From Bolinopsis microptera (taxonomy: Eukaryota; Ctenophora; Tentaculata; Lobata; Bolinopsidae), in assembly GCF_026151205.1 (NCBI RefSeq), contig NC_087084.1, positions 7,117,394 to 7,181,393 on the forward strand: 64,000 nucleotides of DNA. The letters are read 5' to 3'. Below the pieces are notes generated by a model. The model did not search any database. It saw only the letters and a program-made list of their open reading frames with translations, and was not told the origin of the DNA. Each line of letters opens with the position of its first letter. The first letter of the stretch is position 1. The position numbers and the translations under genes were made by a program. Below, piece by piece: positions 9,589-21,529 of the stretch.

Positions 9589-10226
9589 TGATGCCGGTTT
9601 AGCTTGGATTAGTGTGAAGTTTCTAGTGGGTTTTCTAGAGCACGTGCGCTGCAAAACTGCAGTTCAGAATTGAGAAGAATTTGATATTGTTATTGTTAAT
9701 TTTAATATTGATAATTGGTTACTCTTTGTACTTTTTGTCAGTGAATAGTCACTGACGTTCGTGCTAATGTAAACAGAAAATGAAGTCTCTTTGAGATTTA
9801 AAACAGCTCTTTGAAGATACTATAGCCGCGAGGGACTACGGTATAATATTAATAGTATAATACCATTTAAAGTAACATTTACCATTTATAGTGCCATTTA
9901 CATTGTTCAAGTTCTTTAGTAGTTAAGTTTTATTAAGTATTATCAGAATGAATGCAAACTATGACATTTTAATACAGGTCTATTTAATGTTTGCAATTTC
10001 GTAGTGTTTTTAAATTCTGTGTTATATAAATTAGGATAAGGTACAGAGGATTGGTCGTATTTTACCAGTATCTTCTTGTTGGTTGTGTGGATAAACCGAT
10101 TTCAATTTGACATTTGAATTGAAGAAACAGTATAACTGTGTTGTTATTTATATCTACACTTTATAGACTAAACTTTATTCCTACTCTTCCGGCCAATTTT
10201 ATTAAGAACAAAAATCACTATCGTGT
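9589..10226. other. 3' flank of calpain-7, no gene seen
   Basis: AT-rich DNA after the calpain stop. A GTCAGTGA-ATAG-TCACTGAC stem-loop lies at 9,737-9,756. No clear AATAAA was found close to the stop. No reading frame with family features. Confidence 0.5.
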
Positions 10227-11190
10227 GTCAATTATAGTTGACTGACTAATTGGTTGCAGGACAGAAATTCGGTCAAAACTGTAAAATTTCGGCTTCGAAA
10301 ACTGAAAATGGGACAGGGTATTGGACAGTATGATTTTCCAATTTTTTTCGAGATTTTGACTTGCAGTACCCCAATTTGGTTTCATACCATCATCAATTAA
10401 CTGACTAATTGGTTTCTGGGCAAAAATTTCATCCAATCTGTCAAATGTGTGTTCAGACATTTTCATATCTGAAAATGGGACAGACTTTTGAAAATACAAC
10501 TTTTCGTTTTGTTAAGCTTTCTGCTGTGAGCTTCCTCCGACCGCAATCAAACTTCCAGCACCTCAATCGTTTCATTTGTCATCTATAGTTTACTGACTAA
10601 TTGGTTGCAGGTCAGAAATTTGGTCAAAACTGTAAAATTTCGGCCTTGAAAATTTCAGCTTCAAAAACTGAAAATGGGACAGAGTATGGGACAGTATGAT
10701 TTTCCAATTTTTTTCGAGATTTTGACTTGCAGTACCCCAATTTGGTTTCATACCCTCATTAGTTATCTGACTAATTGGTTTCTGGGCAAAAATTTCATCC
10801 AATCTGTCAAATGTGTGTTCAGACATTTTCATATCTGAAAATGGGACAGAGTTTTGAAAATACAACTTTTCGTTTTGTTAAGCTTTCTGCTGTGAGCTTC
10901 CTCCGACCGCAATCAAACTTCCAGCACCTCAATCGTTTCATTTGTCATCTATAGTTGACTGACTAAATGGTTGCAGGTCAGAAATTTGGTAAAAACTGTA
11001 AAATTTCGGCCTTGGAAATTTCAGCTTCAAAAACTGAAAATGGGACAGAGTATTGGACAGTATGATTTTCCAATTTTTTTCGAGATTTTGACTTCCAGTA
11101 CCCCAATTTGGTTATATACCATCATCAATTATCTGACTAATTGGTTTCTGGGCAAAAATTTCATCCAATCTGTAAGCCGTGATTATTTGA
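10227..11190. repeat. Satellite of 359-367-bp units, about 2.7 copies
   Basis: Units begin TTGACTGACTAATTGGTTGC near 10,235, 10,590 and 10,955. Each has an internal half-repeat: CTGACTAATTGGTTGCAGG is echoed by CTGACTAATTGGTTTCTGGG about 150 bp on, and TGAAAATGGGACAGAG occurs twice. Further single copies are at 13,795 and 18,075. The short minus-strand frames through it (starting MYFQ/MKMSEHTF) are the same repeat read three times and are not supported as genes. Confidence 0.9.
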
Positions 11191-11580
11191 TAGATTTTAG
11201 GTAGTTTTGTGTAACATCGATGCTAGTGAGTTATAATTATGCAGTGGAAGTGGAACATCAAGTTCTGGTCGGGGGAAGTGCTAATTGCATCACCTCAGAG
11301 GAGAGAGGGGCGAACTTTCGTCTCTTAGAGGATTTTTGAGGTTAAATCAAGTTTAATGACGGTTCAGACAGCACCTGGTAGAGTGATAATTATATCACTC
11401 CAGGTTGTTAACATCCCGCAACAATGGTGATCTTTGTTGGAGATGTTGAATTCGCACCTTGAAGGGGAGTTGCTTAGATCACGTGGGTTTTAGGTAGGAT
11501 TAGATTAATGTCTGGACAAAGTCGGCCGAACCAAATTTAGCCGCACTGTTCTACGCATTGCAGTCAGCAACCAGACCACC
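11191..11580. other. Upstream region of LamG gene A
   Basis: Non-coding. The last 55 bp (from CCGAACCAAATTTAGCCGCA) are shared with the region just before LamG gene B, marking the left edge of that duplication near 11,526. A CACGTG lies at 11,480. Confidence 0.5.
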
Positions 11581-13159
11581 ATGATGTTCACATACAGAAT
11601 CTCGCTCCTCTTGCTTCCCTTCCTGACATCTGTCCTTTCTCACAAGCCACACGTTGCTCTGAAGTTTGGAGATGACCTCCTTAGCTACATAATGATAAAC
11701 CCCGACATGTCACCTCTGGAGGAGGCAGTGTCGGTCTGTAGTTGGGTCAAACAACTGAGCCCTACTTCACGCCATGGATTCTGGATGCACTACAGGACTC
11801 AGGATAGTGGTCATGAGATTGATCTCTCTGATAACCTCGGCTGGGCTTTTCTACAACAAATCAATACTCCGCACAGCCAGACACCAGCACATTCTCAGTG
11901 GTATCATGTATGCCTTGCTTGGTCCTTTAGCAGTGGTACAGCAACGCTTTACTACAACGGTGAGCAGATTGGGTCTAGCAGCACCAGTAAAAAGTTCTCT
12001 GTCTCTACTGGCTCCATTTGTATTGGACAACGTCATAGTACCTTCAAGATGGAGGCTACCTTTTTCAGTGGTTACTCGTTCGGTGGAGAATTAACCAAGC
12101 TGAACATCCTGAAACGGAAAGTCTCCGACCAAGAGGTAGCAAAAATGTATAAGTCAGGAGCATGTTCCAACTACGAAGACACGCTAGAAAACCACATCCA
12201 CCTTTCTTGGGAGACGCTGCTGTCAGATGACACTGAAAAACATGGGAATATTGTAAAGTTGAGCTTAACTTGTCCTGACCACACATACGAGCCAACCACT
12301 GGGATACCCACCACTGTGGGACCTACAGAAGAGTCTGAGGGGGGTTGCAACAATCGCTGGGCTTTCCTACGCTTGTCCGACATTTACAATAAGGTGGAGA
12401 TAAATTAAAGAAAGCGATGATTAAGTAAATTCGATAAACAACCTGCTTAGGTCAATTTGATCTTGTATGAATGAAATTAAGACAACCGATTATGTTTGTG
12501 ATGACGATTGCTAAAGTAAATTTTAAATCAACTTATCATGTCCATATTAGATTACTAGGTAGTAAAATAATATTGTCACATCATTTCAGACAATCGAGAA
12601 GGAAATGCTTCAAGACTTTAGAGAGAGATGGGAGCTTCTTGCCGAGTTTGATGGCCATCAAATAGACGACACCCTAATAGCACATTTGACAAAACATCAC
12701 TGTAGCAGCGAGATGTCAAGAGGAGACAACGAAACTGAGGAATCTGGTGATTGCAATAACCGTTGGGCCATCCTCCGCTTTCCTGACTTTTTCGAGAACG
12801 TAAGAACTTGTAGACGTAGACTGAGGTTTGAAAATATACTTTGACGGTTGTAACTTGTACTTGTAAATGCGTCAGGTCCCTATCAAGGGGTTTTAATTTT
12901 ATACACGACGTTTTTAAATCTAAATATGTTTCGTTTTTCAGATTTCTTACCTACATTATATAAGACTTTGTTGCAAACTAGGAGCTAGTCAAAATGAACA
13001 CAGCTGTAAATTTAAAATAATCAATTCAAGGAAGTAACATCAGAAATGATCGAGGACTTGAGAGGACGCTGGGAGTTACTAGCTGAGTTTACAGGGCATA
13101 CAACTGATAATGCTCTAATAGCTCACCTGAAAAAACATCACTGCAAAACTGTGGAATAA
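11581..13159 (+). CDS. Secreted LamG (pentraxin-like) protein with C-terminal RWELLAEF repeats, gene A
   Basis: Exons 11,581-12,393, 12,590-12,799 and 13,031-13,159 join in phase 0 to give 383 residues. The ATG has an ACC Kozak context. Residues 1-20 are a signal peptide (MMFTYRISLLLLPFLTSVLS). Residues 25-205 are a LamG/pentraxin-type jelly roll: VCSWVKQLSP, WYHVCLAWS, LYYNGEQIGS, ICIGQ, FGGELTKLNILKRKVSDQEV. A Thr-Pro linker follows, then two copies of a roughly 65-residue module (CNNRWAxLR...RWELLAEFxGH...LIAHLxKHHC), each cut by an intron at the same place. If intron 1 is retained, the protein ends at 12,406 after VEIN. A secreted lectin or recognition role is inferred; the C-terminal module is not a family I recognise. 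Confidence 0.85.
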
Positions 13160-13794
13160 CTGACAGGTATAACGCTGTATAACTTCTTGGGTAAATTTAA
13201 AATTACGTGAATCTTGCCTTTTAGTTTTATAGAATGTCTAACATTTTACCCATTTTAGTTTCTTTCAATTTGCGAGAAACCGCTAATCTAACGGACAGTA
13301 AACGTATTTGATAACTTGTTATTTTCAATTAAAAGCAATAGACTAAAAATGAGATTTAACGCCCGTGTCTCTCATTGCAGATCTACAAAACCAAAAAGTC
13401 ACGTGACACCTTAACCGATCTCTGCTGTGTGTGATACTGATATGATGGATTAACAATTAAAACACGGAAAAAACATTACTTAACTTAACCTTAGATAAAA
13501 CATTGTAAAAATACCATCAACAGTTTGTGATTTGCATGTGAACTCGAAACCATGATTAAAATTCGGTTAGACCAATTTTGTTCAATAACTGAATCATATC
13601 TAAAACATCCTATTAAAGTTAAAATTTTAACAGCTGTTTTCAAGTTCACATAGCCATGTCACATGTGTCTACGCGTACTGCGTGACTGGTTAAGAACTGG
13701 TATTGTTTGAGTAAGTGATTATTTAACAATAAATCGGTAACATGTTCTCTTTTAATTATCATATTATTTACAATAGAATACAATGTAACTTCCA
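13160..13794. other. 3' flank of LamG gene A
   Basis: Shared, with small differences, with 17,420-18,074 after gene B, so it belongs to the duplicated block. A possible 3' UTR acceptor (CTCATTGCAG, 13,370-13,379) is conserved in both copies, and the sequence just after it contains GTCACGTGAC. Confidence 0.55.
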
Positions 13795-14241
13795 GCACCT
13801 CAATCGTGTCATTTGTCATCTATAGTTGATTGACTAATTGGTTGCGGGTCTGGAATTCGGTCAAAACTGTAAAATTTCGGCCGCCTGGAAATTTCAGCTT
13901 CAAAAACTGAAAATGGGACAGAGTATGGGATTGGGACAGTATGATTTTCCAATTTTTTTCGATATTTTGACTTCCAGTACCCCAATTTGGTTTCATACCA
14001 TCATCAATTAACTGACTAATTGGTTTCTGGGCAAACATTTCATCTAATCTGTCAAATGTGTGTTCAGACATTTTCATATCTAAAAATGGGACAGAGTTTC
14101 GAAAATACAAATTTTCGTTTTGTTAATGTTAAGCTTTCTGCTGTGAGCTTCCTCCGACCAAAATCAAACTTCCAGCACCTCAATCTTGTCATTTGTCATC
14201 TATACTTATAGTTGACTGACTAATTGGTTGCAGGTCAGAAA
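13795..14241. repeat. Copy of the 359-367-bp satellite, interrupted by a LINE
   Basis: One full unit and the start of a second (GACTGACTAATTGGTTGCAG at 14,213). The second unit stops abruptly at 14,241, where the minus-strand LINE remnant begins. Confidence 0.88.
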
Positions 14242-14242
14242 T

Positions 14243-15185
14243 TGTGAGTGAGCCTTCTCTAGCTAGTTCGTCAGCTCTTTCGTTTCCTGGAATTCCTGCA
14301 TGTCCCGGGACCCACCCAACAGCGACTGAGTGGGTTTGTCCTAGATTGTTTAGGTAGTTAATAGTATCAAGTACTCATCTAGATGTGACCGTGTGATGTG
14401 TGAGTGTGACTGCTAGAATTGCTGCCTGTGAATCTGAAAAGAATGTTATACTCCCAGGTTCTGTAATAGTATAGTGCTAGTTGCCCAGTGTGCTGATTAG
14501 TTAAGAGCAAACAGTTCACATTGGTATACAGTTGCCTGAGTGCCTAGGTGGAAACTTTGTCTCTGGACCTCGATTGAATTTCTTATTACACAGTAACCTG
14601 CGCCAGAGAACATTTCTATTTTTGAGCCATCTGTGATAGTTTCTGGTCCAAAACTCTGGTAGTTTCGATAATGTCCGTGATTTTACATTTCATCGCTGGT
14701 ATGGTTGAGATAGCTTTGTCCAACTTGTATGCATAGGATTTACAGTTCTGTTAAACTGGCAGTTAGAAATTAGAATTCCAATTTCCGTTGATTTTAAGTT
14801 TCCTAGCTGTAAGGATGGCCATTTCCTTGAGTTGTAAGTCAATTGACTCAATGACTCCTGCCAAGTGTTCTAGTGGTGTGCTTTTGAGTCCTCTTGATAT
14901 CATGATACTAGTGTGTCTCTGAATTGCATGCATCTTTGTCTTTATGTACCGGGCTTCGTCTATTCCATGCTGCTATACAAATGCAGCGGAACCTAGAGAG
15001 GGAAGGATAATTTGACTATATATCCATCTCGTCCCTGTAGGGGTAATACCCCACATTTTACCAACTGCTCTGTTAGTGTTACACGCCTGATATGAAGATG
15101 TTGTACCGCGTTGTCACATTGCAGCTGAATATATATGCTTCCCCTGCATGACAGCTCGTTGCCAATGGTTACTCCTAGAGCAAAA
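14243..15185 (-). pseudogene. LINE remnant: RT C-terminus and RNase H domain
   Basis: Read on the minus strand, the segment shows LGVTIGNELS, then GKMWGITP...RWIYSQIILPSLG and GLKSTPLEHLAG (the part between reverse transcriptase and RNase H of many LINEs). RNase H follows: TDGSKIEMFSGAGYCV, LGTQATVYQCELFAL, SDSQAAI-like, and GWVPGHAGIPGNERADELA near the end. Several frameshifts and stops break it. RNase H marks it as of the I/R1/Jockey-related groups. It lies between the duplicated LamG blocks and truncates a satellite unit. Confidence 0.85.
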
Positions 15186-15189
15186 AGTC

Positions 15190-15400
15190 ATTAGTTAGAC
15201 TTGAGTAAATGTTCCGTGAAAACTGTGAGAGATAAACTTTTGAAACTTTTTTCGGCTGTGTCGAATGCTTTTATGGCCTTTTGACCGATATAAAGAAATA
15301 CAAAATTGACCAAGGAATAAATAATTAAGGCCCCACAAAATTGATCTCCAGGTGGTTTCAAAATCACAAAATAAATAAATATCGTTGTCTCTAAGTGACA
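15190..15400. repeat. Dispersed repeat, also at 54,690-54,900
   Basis: TGAAACTTTTTTCGGCTGTG...ATGCTTTTATGGCCTTTTGA and CAAAATTGACCAAGGAATAA align with 54,745-54,880 (GAAACTTTTTTGACTGGGTC, AAATTGGCCAAGAAATAGG) at moderate identity in the same orientation. Short minus-strand frames here are not genes. Confidence 0.7.
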
Positions 15401-15842
15401 CGACATAGAATTAGACGGGTTCCTGCTACTGTTGCTAATTTGGTTAAAATATCCAGCGAAATCTGAAATTCCGGTAATTTGGGTTTATTGTCACTCTAAT
15501 TACGAAATGACTGTTTGGCTTCCCCCAATGGTAAAAACCCTAACTTTTTCCCACAATCATGGCGAATGATGATGACATCTCTTATATTTATAACATCGTA
15601 AAATTTGTAAAATTCCCATGTTACCGGGCAGGAAATATTACTAACGAAGATAATTTCCATGGAAACTAGTTAGCACATCGTGAGATGGACCTTATTCATT
15701 ATCACGTAGGCCTAAATTCCACAGCGAGCTGCACAATCGCAACAGTACTCTAGATTTTTTGCTCTTAAGCTTTCTCTCAGCCGAACCAAATTTCGCCGCC
15801 CTGTTCTACGCATTGCAGTAAGCAACCAGCAACCAGACCACC
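15401..15842. other. Upstream region of LamG gene B
   Basis: Unique DNA up to about 15,780, after which it matches the region upstream of gene A (CCGAACCAAATTTCGCCGCC). The 66-residue minus-strand frame at 15,712-15,912 overlaps the LamG signal-peptide exon and is a shadow. Confidence 0.5.
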
Positions 15843-17419
15843 ATGATATTCGCATATAGAATCTCGCTCCTCTTGCTTCCCTTCCTGACATCTGTCCTCT
15901 CTCACAAACCACACGTTGCTCTGAAGTTTGGAGATGACCTCCTTAGCTACATAATGATAAACCCCGACATGTCACCTCTGGAAGAGGCAGTGTCGGTCTG
16001 TAGTTGGGTCAAACAACTGAGTCCTACTTCACACCATGGAGTCTGGATGGACTACAATACTCAGGATTCTAGTACTGAGATTTTTCTCTCTGATAATCTC
16101 TACTGGGCTTTTCTACAAGGAAGCAATACTCCGCACAGCCAGACACCAGTACATTCTCAGTGGTATCATGTATGCCTAGCCTGGTCCTTTAGCAGTGGTA
16201 CAGCAACGCTGTACTACAACGGTAAGCTGATAGGGTCTCGCAGCACCGGTAGAAAGTTGTCTGTCTCTACTGGCTCCATTGTTATTGGACAATATCATTC
16301 AACCTACAAAATGGAGGCTACCTTTTATAGCAGTGCTCGCTCGTTCGGTGGAGAATTAACCAAGCTGAACATCCTGAAACGGAAAGTCTCCGACCAAGAG
16401 GTAGCAAAAATGTATAAATCAGGAGTATGTTCCAACTACGAAGACACGCTAGAAAACGACATCCACCTCTCTTGGGAGACGCTGCTGTCAGATGACACTG
16501 AAAAACACGGGAATATTGTAAAGCTGAGCTTAACTTGTCCTGCCCACACACACGAGCCTACCACTGGGATACCCACCACTGTGGGACCTACAGAAGAGTC
16601 TGAGGGGGGTTGCAAAAATCGCTGGGCTTTCCTACGCTTATCCGACATTTACAATAAGGTGGAGATAAATTAAAGAAAAGCGATGATTAAGTAAATTCGA
16701 TAAACAACCTGCTTAGGTCAATTTGATCTTGTATGAATGAAATTAAGACAACCAATCATGTTTGTGATGACGATTGCTAAAGTAAATTTTAAATCAACTT
16801 ATCATGTCCATACTAGATTACTAGGTAGTAAAATAATATTGTCACATCATTTCAGACAATCGAGAAGGAAATGCTTCAAGACTTGATAGAGAGATGGGAG
16901 CTTCTTGCCGAGTTTGATGGCCATCAAATAGACGACACCCTAATAGCACATTTGACAAAACATCACTGTAGCAGCGAAATACTAAGAGGAGACAACGAAA
17001 CTGAGGAATCTGGTGATTGCAATAACCGTTGGGCCATCCTCCGCTTTCCTGACTTTTTCGAGAACGTAAGAACTTGTAAACGTAGACTGAGGTTTGAAAA
17101 TATACTTTGACAGTTGTAAATGCGTCAGGTTCCTATCAAGATTCAAGGGGTTATATACACGACGTTTTTAAATCTAAATATGTTTCGATTTTCAGACATC
17201 TTATCTACATTATATAAAACTTTGTTGAAAACTAGGAGCTAGTCAAGATGAACACAGTTTTAAATTTAAAATAATCATTATCAATTTAAGGAAGTAACAT
17301 CAGAAATGATCGAGGACTTGAGAGGACGCTGGGAGTTACTAGCTGAGTTTACAGGGCATACAACTGATAATGCTCTTATAGCTCACCTGAAAAAACATCA
17401 CTGCAAAACTGTGGAATAA
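15843..17419 (+). CDS. Secreted LamG (pentraxin-like) protein with C-terminal RWELLAEF repeats, gene B
   Basis: Tandem paralogue of gene A, 4.26 kb downstream. Exons 15,843-16,658, 16,856-17,065 and 17,291-17,419 give 384 residues with the same introns and phases. The signal peptide (MIFAYRISLLLLPFLTSVLS), the first 63 residues, the linker and the C-terminal modules are almost identical to A. Residues of about 60-165, the centre of the LamG domain, carry some 23 substitutions plus a one-residue insertion (for example VWMDYNTQDSSTEIF for FWMHYRTQDSGHEID, and VIGQYHSTY for CIGQRHSTF). Read-through of intron 1 would end at 16,673. The pattern suggests that the ligand-facing surface has diverged while the frame is conserved. 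Confidence 0.85.
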
Positions 17420-18074
17420 TTGACAGGTACGCTGTATAACTATAACTTCTTAGGTTAATTTGCAATTCCGTGAATCTTGCCGTTTAGTTTTATAGAATGT
17501 CTAACATTTTACCCATTTAATTTTAAGTTTCTTTCAATTTGTGAGAAACCGCTAATCTAACGGACAGTAAACCTATTTGATAACTTGTTACTTTTCAATT
17601 AAAATCAATAGACTAAAAATGAGATTTAACGCCCGTGTCTCTCATTGCAGATCTACAAAACCAAAAAGTCACGTGACACCTTAACTGATCTCTGCTGAGT
17701 GCTGTGTGTGATATGATGGATTAACAATTGAAACACGGAAAAAACATTTCTTAACTTAACCTTAGATAAAACATTGTAAAAATACCATCAACAGTTTGTG
17801 ATTTGCATGTGAACTCGGAACCACGATTAAAATTCGATTAGACCAATTTTTTTCAATAACTGATCATATATGAATATCCAAAACATCCTATTAAAGTTAA
17901 AATTTTAACAGCTGTTTTCAAGTTCACATAGCCATGTCACATGTGTCTACGCGTACTGCGTGACTGGTTAACTTTAAGAACTGGTATCGTTTGAGTAAGT
18001 GATTATTTAACAATCAATCGGTAACAATTAGTCGAGTTTTTCTCTTTAAATTATCATATCATTTACAATAGAAT
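17420..18074. other. 3' flank of LamG gene B
   Basis: Duplicate of 13,160-13,794, with the CATTGCAG acceptor-like site and GTCACGTGAC conserved. No reading frame. Confidence 0.55.
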
Positions 18075-18510
18075 ACAATATAACTTACTTCAATCGTGTC
18101 AATTGTCATCTATAGTTGATTGACTAATTGGTTGCGGGTGTGAAATTCGGTCAAAACTGTAAAATTTCGGCCGCCTGGAAATTTCAGCTTCAAAAACTGA
18201 AAATGGGACAGAGTATGGCCTTGTATTGGGACAGTATGATTTTCCAATTTTTTTTTTTCGATATTTTGACTCAACCCAATTTGGTTTCATACCATCATCA
18301 ATTAACTGACTAATTGGTTTCTGGGCAAAAATTTCATCCAATCTGTCAAATGTGTGTTCAGACATTTTCATATCTGAAAATGGGACAGAGTTTTGAAAAT
18401 CAAAAATACAATTTTTCGTTTTGTTAAGCTTTCTGCTGTGAGCTTCCTCCGAACGAAATCAAACTTTCGCGCAGCAGCTCAATCGTGTCATTTGTTATTT
18501 TCAGCATTTA
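18075..18510. repeat. Copy of the 359-367-bp satellite
   Basis: One unit with the same half-repeats (TTGATTGACTAATTGGTTGC, AACTGACTAATTGGTTTCTG), the right end of the LamG duplication. It lies about 110 bp from the start of the large array. Confidence 0.88.
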
Positions 18511-18542
18511 GATTTCAACGTTCCGTCATCCGTGGCTGGTGG

Positions 18543-18620
18543 TTGACGGATGTTACTCGTCTAAATTTCTTCGAAGTAGCGCGCGCCCGATGTAGTGCCT
18601 CCCGATGGCCCGAGCTACGA
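18543..18620. repeat. Left-flank direct repeat of the large array
   Basis: 45 bp from TTGACGGATGTTACTCGTCT to AGTAGCGCGCGCC (18,543-18,587) are identical to 52,034-52,078. A weaker match continues (CCCGATGGCCCGAGCTACGA against CTCGATGGCAAGTGCTACGA) and stops exactly where the array begins. Both copies encode RATSKKFRRVTSV on the minus strand, but no longer frame supports a gene. Confidence 0.8.
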
Positions 18621-19542
18621 TGCCTTGACCTTTCGACGAGTGTTTGCCCACAGGGGATCAAAAAAATATGAATCACCTTGAAACATAACTTTGACACGTG
18701 AACTTATCAAACGACTGTAATGATTCCATTTAATTTTATTAGTATATTAGCTAGTTTATAGTAGTTACACACGATCAAAGAATTGAATAGCACAATTGGG
18801 CTCATTTGTTATGCGACCGTGTTTTCCCTCGGTGGGCCAGAAGGTTTTTGTTTGTGTAGTAGTGAGGGGGCGGAAAAACACGCTTTAATATAAATGAATG
18901 TTAAATATTGTAATTGACATTAGTGTGCCACAAGTTGATGTGGTTAAAACAAAATTTATGTCTAAACTTTTATCGTAGAAGGGCACTGATTTACCCACAT
19001 CACTAAGGCATATGGAGGATAATTAGCACAAAAGGATAAAAGCCTTTAAAACATGGACCTCCTGCTATTCAACGTACGTAATCCTAGCTCCAAAATAAAT
19101 AATTGCTCTAATTAGAAATCATCTGGCTGATACTTTTCAAAATTGTGGTCCCCTTGGGGCTTCGGTTAAAGCCCTTACAGGCAACAGGTCCTTATACAGC
19201 TCCCCAATTAATCTTTGTCATGCCCAGCCAGTACTTGTCATAAACCTGTACCAACTATTTTAAAATAAGTATACTTTTGCTAGAATTTTACATTTTAAGC
19301 CATAGAGCAATATTCTCAATTTTAAATTTAAAAAACATTTTACCCTAACTATGATGTGGTGGCATTTTCATACTTAACTAAAATTAAACTTTGGCAAAGT
19401 CAATAGATTATTAGTCACAACATTAATTATAGTTTAAGGGAATCCATTTTGCAATTGTGTTTCCATTGATTAGAATTTATGATATGTATTGAGTGAATAA
19501 TTGGTAAATAAATTAACTTTGTTTTATTACTTTTGTTTTATT
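18621..19542 (+). repeat. Array, partial unit 0 (3' region only)
   Basis: The array enters inside the 3' region at TGCCTTGACCTTTCGACGAG and runs to the terminal CTTTTGTTTTATT repeat. The CXC, GC and RT blocks are absent. Confidence 0.85.
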
Positions 19543-20680
19543 AATTCAGATGTTGTTCAATGAGTTCGCCACAAATGTTCAAATTATGTAGGTGGGTTAA
19601 AGGGACAACAATTGCTAGTAGTGATTTCTTTATTTGGCCGTTGACTACATTGGAAACATTTTGCAGGAGTTTTCCAGACGGCTTTTATCGTGAGTGGTGT
19701 TATTTACTTTGTTATGCACAAGCCATGCCAAACATTTTTGTTTTTGTGTTAGCCGTGCTACCAGGTGCAGAGTTTTATATAACACTAAACACTTATTCAC
19801 TATACAAATTTGCTAATACAATATCAAGCAGTGTCCGATCTTGCTGCAACGTCAGACACACAGTTCAGCCGCCAGTAACGTTAAGTGAACACCGAAACAC
19901 GAGGTTAGTGTTCATTTTGTAAAATCACTTTATGGATGGATAATTCAGTAATTGTGGAAGAAAATTACAGTCATGCCACCTATAGCGTCTATGTCATGGG
20001 TCTGATTAACGGCCAAGAATAAAAAACGTTGTGCGAGCATAAGAAAACACCGAGCTATATGTTGAGGTAGGGAGTAGCTGCGCGCGCGCTTTTAACATTA
20101 TTACGTTATAGCGCCGTACGGAAACGCAATATTTATAGTATTAACGTATTTGTTTTCATATATTTCCACGTTTTATCAATATCTTAGCATGGTCCAAAAC
20201 TTGTTTAAAGTTGTCATTATTGCCCACTCATTATAGAACCTGCTTTGGGAATCTAGAAGAGATCGGTTTAGCCTTTGATTTGATTGAGTTTACAGATGTG
20301 TTCACAAAGGAGGTTTATTCTGTGGATTGGAGGTCCTTGATTGATTCCAATGCCAGAGTTTTATAATAAGTTATGGCTTGGCTTTGGTGGTATTAGACGG
20401 TCATCCCTCAGTTCCAGACATGTTTAAGTAAAGAGTAGAGAGGATATTGGGTACCTTATAATTTTCACTATTTTAAAAAGTTCAGTTATAGTTACGAAGT
20501 TTGTAAAAGATTCATGAACAGTAAGGAGTTTTATGGACGTTAATAATGGTTGGTTGATTCCTTGGAATGGATATTCAGCTCCTAGTTTTTGACAACCATA
20601 AGGGTCTAACAAAGTTTATTATGATTTTCCGATTTGTCTCCCACCTAACTTTGGAGGCACGTAAAACACGATACTGCTGG

Positions 20681-21240
20681 TGCCACGCTTTCAATGGATC
20701 GACACAACCAGTTGGATACAACCGCGATTTAGGTTAGGATCCGGCTTTTCAGACGATCGGCATCTATGATTGAATGTGTAATAGTGCTTTTTATTCGGCA
20801 AATTCTTACACCCAGCAACCATAAAGCATGTCGGAGAACTTTTGATTGATGAAGTGATTTCATAACAATCGAGAATGACTAGATGAAGCTAGACTTTCAG
20901 TTCTTGACAGAAGTCGCAATCTTCAACTGCAGGACATTCAAGTTGGGGACAGCTCCCGCCACAATCTGCGGACAGCCTGAACAACATTCTAATCTTGTTT
21001 AACCATCAGCTGCAGCGTAAGATAATAATAACCTAGATCGATAAGCTGAGGATGAAAATGAATAATGGGGGATGTACAGTGACCACTCTTATGAATAAAG
21101 CTCCGAAAAAGCTCATTAAAACATCAGTTTGCAACTGTTTTAAGTAGTTGGGAATGCTTGTTCATGCAGAAAGCAGGAATACAATTGTGGATCAACCTGC
21201 CTTAAATGTCAGGACAATTGCACAATGTGCTGCTGAGGAA
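20681..21240 (+). pseudogene. CXC (tesmin/TSO1-like) TE-protein fragment, unit 1
   Basis: The six copies together (by eye) give HAFTGSDTTSW, then LPPTS...EQHS.VYHQLQ, LDP.SWGW, VPVTT..., and a cysteine array C-x-C-x4-C-x3-C-x-C-x6-C-x3-C-x2-C-x3-C. This matches the tail of CXC-domain proteins common in invertebrate repeats. In this copy the cysteine part is broken near 21,140 and 21,175. Confidence 0.6.
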
Positions 21241-21529
21241 TTATAAGTAAGGACTCTTATCTAGTATTTAATATGGTCATATCTAAATTACTGCTTCGAT
21301 TTCACGATAATTTGAGTGAAAGTTGTTTATTATCATGTTACGTAATTTTAAAATATTTTGATCGAAAATAATTTTATAATTTTGAATATTTGTTTTATAA
21401 TTGATTAAACTAATTATATTAATTATCTAATCAAATGGTTGTCAGATAAAAGTTGTTTATCTTTCCTGTTTGAACACATCTTTTAATCTAGAACTTTCTA
21501 TGACATCAGAAGTCGTTTTTATTGGCCTA

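Noticed and set aside
10218-10865. Repeated MYFQ...MKMSEHTFDRLDEIFAQKPISQ minus-strand frames as a gene family
   Set aside because: They recur because the DNA is a 359-367-bp satellite. There is no conserved start, end or domain, and they change at random between copies.
18515-18697. Minus-strand peptide RATSKKFRRVTSV shared with 51,943-52,131 as a gene
   Set aside because: The match is explained by the 45-bp identical DNA repeat. The frames diverge directly outside it.
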